Shown: positions 5,331 through 5,819 of the stretch, piece after piece
Position numbering within the stretch: the first letter of the stretch is position 1
Layout of the letters: every line of letters starts with the position of its first letter
Assembly (NCBI GenBank): GCA_013331515.1
Contig: DUGG01000026.1
Coordinates: 983-6,801, forward strand
DNA from: Candidatus Woesearchaeota archaeon
GTDB lineage: Archaea > Nanobdellota > Nanobdellia > Woesearchaeales > UBA10216
Direction: 5' to 3'
DNA length: 5,819 nucleotides
Translations under genes and position numbers: made by a program
Notes under the pieces: generated by a model
Database searches by the model: none
What the model was told of the DNA's origin: nothing
Seen by the model: only the letters and a program-made list of their open reading frames with translations

Positions 5331-5612
5331 AGTCTTGCCAAGGTCCTTCAAGGACAGGAGGTCCATGAGACCAACCATGAATTTCTCATCCTTCCTTCTT
5401 ACACCGTTGACGAAAACATCCCTGCTGTTAAGGACGCGCTTGCCCTCCTTTCTTGTTTCAACAAGCCCGAGTACATCCTTGATAACGGTCATAAGCGGCA
5501 TTCCCGTTCCAAAACTGAACGATCCCCTTGGCCTAGCTATGAATTTGCCCGCCTTCCTTTCAACCATCCACGCAAATGGTGCCGCTATTCGTTTCATGTG
5601 TTTCTTTGCCAT
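5328..5612 (-). CDS. rps4e: Ribosomal protein eS4 (S4e), N-terminal part ending at an in-frame TAG
   Basis: eS4 is a small-subunit protein of archaea and eukaryotes. This first open stretch has 94 residues. It begins with the diagnostic H-M-K-R-I-A-A-P-F-A-W (5-15) and continues through R-P-R-G-S-F-S-F-G-T-G-M-P-L (27-40). The S4-type RNA-binding domain spans about 41-88, with L-M-T-V-I-K-D-V-L-G-L-V-E-T-R-K-E-G (40-57), V-F-V-N-G (66-70) and F-M-V-G-L-M-D-L (78-85). It halts at TAG just where the family continues into the central eS4 domain. The ATG at 5612 lies 18 bases after the uL24 stop, with only a weak GGTTG-like site. Both halves keep conserved motifs, so the gene does not look decayed; an essential ribosomal protein would not be expected to be lost. 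Confidence 0.9.
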   Translation of the reverse strand: MAKKHMKRIAAPFAWMVERKAGKFIARPRGSFSFGTGMPLMTVIKDVLGLVETRKEGKRVLNSRDVFVNGVRRKDEKFMVGLMDLLSLKDLGKT

Positions 5613-5630
5613 TCAAACCAACCCGCGCTT

Positions 5631-5819
5631 TCAGATTTTGCCTCTGCCATGGGCAGCTTTCTCAGCATACGTTGCCAGTGAAGCCGCCCTTTGCTTATCC
5701 TCAAGATTCATCTCAACCACCAAGAGGCTGGAAGGCCTTAGAGGAAAAAATGCCTTCGTTCCGTCCTTCCTGATACGTTCTGCCCCGTCAACGTAAGCTA
5801 TCCCCTGCCTTGGGACGAT
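5631..5819 (-). CDS. rpl24: Large-subunit ribosomal protein uL24 (L24), C-terminal part, runs off the right edge
   Basis: The frame is open from base 5819 down to a TGA at 5631-5633, giving 62 residues with no start, so the N-terminal half with the KOW motif lies outside the window. The visible part has G-I-A-Y-V-D-G-A-E-R-I-R-K-D-G-T-K (6-22), matching the archaeal pattern V-x-V-E-G-x-x-x-x-K-x-D-G, then F-F-P-L-R-P-S-S-L-L-V-V-E (24-36), equivalent to the usual P-I-H-P-S-N-V-x-I, and N-L-E-D-K-Q-R (38-44). A short basic/alanine-rich tail ends it. The family initiates 23S rRNA folding in the large subunit. Position directly before eS4 and uL5 is the standard archaeal order and supports the assignment, which rests on a partial sequence. 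Confidence 0.9.
   Translation of the reverse strand: MVPRQGIAYVDGAERIRKDGTKAFFPLRPSSLLVVEMNLEDKQRAASLATYAEKAAHGRGKI

Noticed and set aside
1..5819. Search for a new defence, mobile or regulatory system
   Set aside because: Every part of the window is covered by recognisable ribosomal protein genes in the standard archaeal order, with no room for extra genes, repeats or RNA elements that I could support.

Overview
The window is a stretch of an archaeal chromosome carrying a long run of ribosomal protein genes, all transcribed on the minus strand, so transcription reads from high to low coordinates. In that order they are uL24 (C-terminal part), eS4, uL5, uS14, uS8, uL6, eL32, eL19, uL18, uS5, uL30 and uL15 (N-terminal part). 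This is the canonical archaeal 'spc' ribosomal operon order. The presence of eS4, eL32 and eL19, together with the archaeal/eukaryal form of uS5 (a G-C-G-S-W-x-C-G-C motif), makes the host an archaeon rather than a bacterium. The lineage cannot be fixed from this piece. The compact uL30 and the roughly balanced base composition would suit a reduced-genome lineage such as a DPANN archaeon, but that is only an inference.

The genes are packed tightly. There are ATGA overlaps at eS4/uL5, uL5/uS14 and uL6/eL32, a TGATG overlap at eL19/uL18, and gaps of 1 to 24 bases elsewhere. I see no promoter, terminator, RNA gene, repeat, mobile element or CRISPR inside the window, and no stretch without genes longer than a few tens of bases. 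Several starts are preceded by GGTGAT-like Shine-Dalgarno sequences 4-7 bases upstream, matching the conserved archaeal 16S rRNA 3' end. These sites decide the starts of uL6, uS5 and uS14. Of the eleven genes whose ends are visible, nine stop with TGA, one with TAA (uL30) and one with TAG (uS5).

The main anomaly is in eS4. Its reading frame is full length (234 codons including the final stop) and conserved on both sides, but codon 95 is an in-frame TAG at a place where homologues carry an aromatic residue. It could be a sequencing or assembly error, a real amber mutation, recoding of TAG (for example as pyrrolysine), or a true split of eS4 at a domain boundary. Smaller oddities are a uL30 lacking the usual archaeal internal segment, an eL32 with a charged C-terminal extension of about 70 residues, and a uS14 with an N-terminal extension of about 20 residues. 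The rest is ordinary core translation machinery; I did not find a new kind of system here.
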